Assembly (NCBI RefSeq): GCF_900090275.1
Contig: NZ_LT607755.1
Coordinates: 5,146,001-5,210,000 of the forward strand
Reading direction: 5' to 3'
DNA: 64,000 bases
Source of the DNA: Micromonospora zamorensis
GTDB lineage: Bacteria; Actinomycetota; Actinomycetes; Mycobacteriales; Micromonosporaceae
Shown here in pieces: positions 61,190 to 64,000 of the stretch. The position numbers and the translations under genes were made by a program. Position 1 is the first letter of the stretch, and each line of letters starts with the position of its first letter. Under the pieces are notes generated by a model, which searched no databases, had not been told where the DNA came from, and saw only the letters and a list, made by a program, of their open reading frames with translations.

Positions 61190-61234
61190 GCGGCGGGTGA
61201 CGGAGCCGACCCCCTCGGCCCCGCCACCCGCCGC
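61190..61234 (-). terminator. Terminator of the HtrA-like gene
   Basis: An outer 10-bp stem (GCGGCGGGTG with CACCCGCCGC) encloses an inner GCCGA/TCGGC hairpin. It lies 30 bp beyond the protease stop. Confidence 0.75.
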
Positions 61235-61263
61235 CAGAGGGAGGAAGCAGGTTCAGTTGTCCG

Positions 61264-62826
61264 TCAGGACGTCTCAGCGAGCGTCACGGTTACCGACTTC
61301 TCGGCGCCGTTCCGCTTGAACTGCACCTCGACCCGGTCGCCGACCTTGCCGGCCTGCACCGCGCCGACCAGGTCGTCAGAGTCGTTGACCGGCTTGTCGC
61401 CGAAGCGGGTGACGACGTCGCCACGCTGGAGGCCGGCCTTCTCGGCCGGGCTGCCCGGGGTGACCGACGCGACGAGCGCGCCGCCGCCCTCGGCCTGGTT
61501 GACGCCCACCCCGAGCGACGGGTGGCTGACCTTCTCGCCGCGCTGGAGCTTGCCCGCGACGTCCTTGGCCTTGTTGCTGGGGATGGCGAACCCGACGCCG
61601 ATGTTGCCGGTGCTCTGCCCGGAGGTGGCGATGGCGGTGTTGACGCCGATCACCTCGCCCCGGGTGTTGACCAGCGCGCCTCCGGAGTTGCCCGGGTTGA
61701 TCGGCGCGTCGGTCTGGAGCAGACCGGAGATCGAGCTGACGGCCTGGCTCTGCTGCTGGCTCGGGTCCTGCGGCTGACCCTCGCCGGCCCGGATGGTGCG
61801 GTCCCGGGCGCTGAGGATGCCGGAGGTCACCGAACCCTGGAGGCCGAGCGGGCTGCCCAGGGCGAGCACCTGGTCGCCGACCTGCATGGCGTCGCTGTCG
61901 CCGAACTTGGCCGGCTTGAGGTCGCTGACCCCGTTGGCCTTCACCACGGCCAGGTCGGTCTTCGGGTCGGTACCGATGACCTTCGCGTCGGCCTTCTTGC
62001 CGTCGGCGAAGATCACCTGTACGGCGCCACCGGCGGCGTTGGCGACCACGTGGTTGTTGGTCAGCACGTACCCGTCGGCGCTGAGCACCACCCCGGAGCC
62101 CTCACCGCTGTCGGTGGTGATCGAGACGACGCTGTCCTGCACGGAAGCGGCGATCTTCGGGAGGTCGGCGCTGTTGATGACCGGCGCCGCCGAGTAGGTG
62201 CGGGTGATGCCGCCGCCGTCCCCGTCGAGGGCGAGGGCGAGGGCACCGCCGGCGACGCCCGAACCGAGCATCAGGGCGAACACCGCGACGCCCGCTCCGG
62301 CGAACTTGGCGATCCGACTCGGCCGGGGGCCACTGCCGGGCGGCGCGACCTGCGGGCCCCACGGCGGGACCGGCTGGCCCGGCTGCTGCCCGAGGTGCTG
62401 GCCGTGCTGGCCGAGGTGCTGGGTGTGCTGCTGGTGCTGCGGGTAGGCGCCCGGCTGGCCCCCGCCCGCCCAGCCGGACTGCTGGCCCGCGTACCAGGGT
62501 GCGCCGGGGTGGTGGCCGGCGTTCGGCTGCGGGTAGCCGTGCTGGCCGGGCGCCGGGTAGCCGGAGACCGGGTACGGCGGCGCGGACGGGGTGGCCGCCG
62601 GCGGCTCGTACCCGGTCAGCTGGGGGGTGGCCGGCTGAGCGGCGGGCGCGGCGGACGTGACGGCCGTGGCGTCCGTGTCGTCACCGGCGGTCGGGACGAC
62701 CTGGACGGGGGTGGTCGGGGAGTCGGACTGCGCGCGCTCGTCACGCGGCAGCTCGGCGGTGGGGTGCGACGGCTCGGCGTCGGTGGGGGCCGGCCGGCGC
62801 TGCGGGTCGGACTCGAACTCGGTCAT
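61264..62826 (-). CDS. HtrA/DegP-like membrane-anchored serine protease with PDZ domain (PepD-like)
   Basis: A 520-residue protease. A long cytoplasmic tail (1 to about 170) is rich in Pro, Gln, Gly and His. One membrane segment lies at about 174-200. The trypsin-like domain carries the triad His259 (TNNHVV), Asp291 (TDLAVV) and Ser381 (NPGNSGGAL). A PDZ domain covers about 415-515 (LGVGVNQAEGGGALVASV and so on). It degrades or refolds damaged proteins outside the membrane. The ATG at 62826 follows GGAGAAGG. It lies 62 bp after a sensor kinase gene, as in mprAB-pepD. Confidence 0.94.
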   Translation of the reverse strand: MTEFESDPQRRPAPTDAEPSHPTAELPRDERAQSDSPTTPVQVVPTAGDDTDATAVTSAAPAAQPATPQLTGYEPPAATPSAPPYPVSGYPAPGQHGYPQPNAGHHPGAPWYAGQQSGWAGGGQPGAYPQHQQHTQHLGQHGQHLGQQPGQPVPPWGPQVAPPGSGPRPSRIAKFAGAGVAVFALMLGSGVAGGALALALDGDGGGITRTYSAAPVINSADLPKIAASVQDSVVSITTDSGEGSGVVLSADGYVLTNNHVVANAAGGAVQVIFADGKKADAKVIGTDPKTDLAVVKANGVSDLKPAKFGDSDAMQVGDQVLALGSPLGLQGSVTSGILSARDRTIRAGEGQPQDPSQQQSQAVSSISGLLQTDAPINPGNSGGALVNTRGEVIGVNTAIATSGQSTGNIGVGFAIPSNKAKDVAGKLQRGEKVSHPSLGVGVNQAEGGGALVASVTPGSPAEKAGLQRGDVVTRFGDKPVNDSDDLVGAVQAGKVGDRVEVQFKRNGAEKSVTVTLAETS

Positions 62827-62888
62827 GGAACTACCTTCTCCCTCCGCACTGCGATCAACCTGGAACCGTCCTGGAAGTTGGCTGAAAG

Positions 62889-64000
62889 TCACTCGTCCGC
62901 CGCGTCGATCTGTGCCAGCAGCGGGATCCGGACCCGGAAGGTGGCGCCACCACCGGGCGTCTCGGCCACCGAGACCGAGCCGTGGTGGGCGGCGACGAGC
63001 GCCGCCACGATGGCCAGGCCGAGCCCGGTGCCGGTGTTGCCGTCGGCTCGCCGCGTCCGTGCCGCGTCGGCCCGGTAGAACCGTTCGAAGACCCGTTCGG
63101 CCTGCTCCGGGGAGAGGCCGGGGCCGGTGTCGGCGACCTCCACCACGGCGAAACCGCCCGGTTCGCTGTGCAACCGCACGCGGATCTCGGCGTCCGGCGG
63201 GGTGTGGGTCAGCGCGTTGGTGACCAGGTTGCCGATCACCTGGCGCAGCCGCGCGTCGTCGGCGGACACGACGAGCGGGCCCGAGTCCGGCTCGATCTCC
63301 AGCTCGATCCGCCGATCCGGAGCCATGGCCCGGGCGGCGTGCACGGCGTCGGAGGCGAGCACCGGCAGCTCCACCGGGGTCAGCGACAGCGGCCGCTCCC
63401 GATCCAAGCGGGCCAGCAGCAGCAGGTCCTCCACCAGCAGCCCCATCCGGGCCGCCTCGTCCTCGATCCGGCGCAGCAGGCCGGCGGTCTGCTCCGGTGC
63501 CCGCGCCGCACCCTGCCGGTACAGCTCGGCGAAGCCGCGAATGGTGGTCAACGGGGTCCGCAGCTCGTGCGAGGCGTCCGCGACGAACTGCCGCATCCGC
63601 TCCTCGGAGCGCCGGGCCCGCGCCTCCGACGCCTGGGCGGAGGCGGCGGCGTCCCGGGCGGCGCTCTCGGCCCAGCGGGCCGACGTCTCCGAGGCGGCTC
63701 TGGCGGTGAACGCCGCCTCGATCTGGGTGAGCATCGCGTTCAGCGCGCGCGACAGCCGACCCAGTTCGGAGGTGGGATGCTCCTGGCCCTGCTCCGGGTC
63801 GGGCACCCGGCGGGTCAGATCACCGCCGGCGATGGCGGCGGCGGTGCGTTCGATCTCCACCAGCGGTTTGAGGCTGGTCCGGACGATCGCCGCGCCGACC
63901 GACGCCAACATGATCAGCACCGCGCCGCCGACCAGCAGGTCGATCCAGGCCAGCCGCTTGACGGCGGAGTCGACGTCGGTCAGGTGCTCGCCGATGGCCG
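62889..64000 (-). CDS. HAMP-domain sensor histidine kinase (MprB-like), start beyond the window
   Basis: The last 370 codons of a leftward kinase whose start lies past base 64000. In order they show a membrane segment (WIDLLVGGAVLIMLASVGAA), a HAMP linker (LVEIERTAAAIAGGDLTRRV), a coiled coil rich in Ala and Glu, a HisKA box with phospho-acceptor His in ADASHELRTPLTTIRG, and an ATPase with N box NLVTNALTHTP, DTGPGLSPEQ and GTGLGLAIVAAL. The response regulator is presumably upstream, out of view. Adjacency to the HtrA-like gene suggests envelope-stress sensing. Confidence 0.94.
   Translation of the reverse strand, partial: AIGEHLTDVDSAVKRLAWIDLLVGGAVLIMLASVGAAIVRTSLKPLVEIERTAAAIAGGDLTRRVPDPEQGQEHPTSELGRLSRALNAMLTQIEAAFTARAASETSARWAESAARDAAASAQASEARARRSEERMRQFVADASHELRTPLTTIRGFAELYRQGAARAPEQTAGLLRRIEDEAARMGLLVEDLLLLARLDRERPLSLTPVELPVLASDAVHAARAMAPDRRIELEIEPDSGPLVVSADDARLRQVIGNLVTNALTHTPPDAEIRVRLHSEPGGFAVVEVADTGPGLSPEQAERVFERFYRADAARTRRADGNTGTGLGLAIVAALVAAHHGSVSVAETPGGGATFRVRIPLLAQIDAADE

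Overview
The window is about 64 kb of very GC-rich actinobacterial chromosome. It has frequent GTG starts, strong GGAGG-type ribosome sites and tightly packed operons. It carries an F420-type luciferase-like oxidoreductase, a WYL regulator, DUF3105, DUF305 and DUF2795 proteins, a SCO7613-like membrane protein, a stand-alone LigD polymerase domain, and secreted CBM-linked chitinase and glucanase. Together these fit a filamentous actinomycete of the Micromonosporaceae, most likely Micromonospora or a close relative. That assignment is inference from gene content and style; no database search was possible.

Layout. 1-6.2 kb: the N-terminus of an RND exporter, then a leftward amino-acid operon argS-lysA-hom-thrC. 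6.2-9 kb: a DUF3105/DUF305 envelope pair, an apparently domesticated IS630-type transposase derivative, tRNA-Arg(CCG) and its terminator. 9-17.8 kb: WYL regulator and VOC protein, an internally duplicated YhgE-like exporter with a divergent TetR regulator, a UvrA-like ABC protein behind an AraC/VOC pair, and a LigD-type polymerase. 17.8-24 kb: a GNAT gene flanked by a decayed MFS fragment and an intact MFS gene, then HxlR, then TetR-MMPL with twin perfect operators. 24-31 kb: erythromycin-esterase-like protein, DUF2795, Gfo/Idh oxidoreductase, two small membrane proteins, FabG-like SDR, GH13 enzyme, DUF1349, DedA. 31.8-36 kb: secreted GH18 chitinase (CBM2), secreted GH16 glucanase (CBM6), YidC paralog and DUF6412 protein. 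36-44.6 kb: YbdK ligase, CoA-disulfide-reductase-like flavoprotein, LacI regulator, PfkB kinase plus AGE epimerase, deaminase plus LLM oxidoreductase, and an APH(6)-like kinase. 44.6-51.7 kb: Nei glycosylase, a small membrane protein, DDAH-RocD arginine/ornithine operon, PCD-FHA operon, desaturase. 51.8-64 kb: a giant SCO7613-like membrane protein, CutA, patatin plus acyltransferase, Ser/Thr kinase, GT4, BON protein, HtrA-like protease and a truncated MprB-like sensor kinase.

Functional links supported by arrangement are these. The argS-lysA-hom-thrC genes serve aspartate-family biosynthesis. DDAH and RocD are translationally coupled. Patatin and acyltransferase overlap by four bases, suggesting phospholipid remodelling. 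The sensor kinase lies directly upstream of the HtrA protease, as in MprAB-PepD envelope-stress modules. A LacI-type operator lies before the AGE-PfkB sugar operon, and a lacI gene is close by.

The most unusual content is intergenic. There are five long foldback elements in three families (77 nt twice, 71/75 nt twice, 86 nt once) and a run of four consecutive triloop hairpins at 46.48-46.59 kb. The transposase-derived gene next to tRNA-Arg is the best candidate for an unfamiliar protein. No CRISPR array, intact insertion sequence or prophage was seen.
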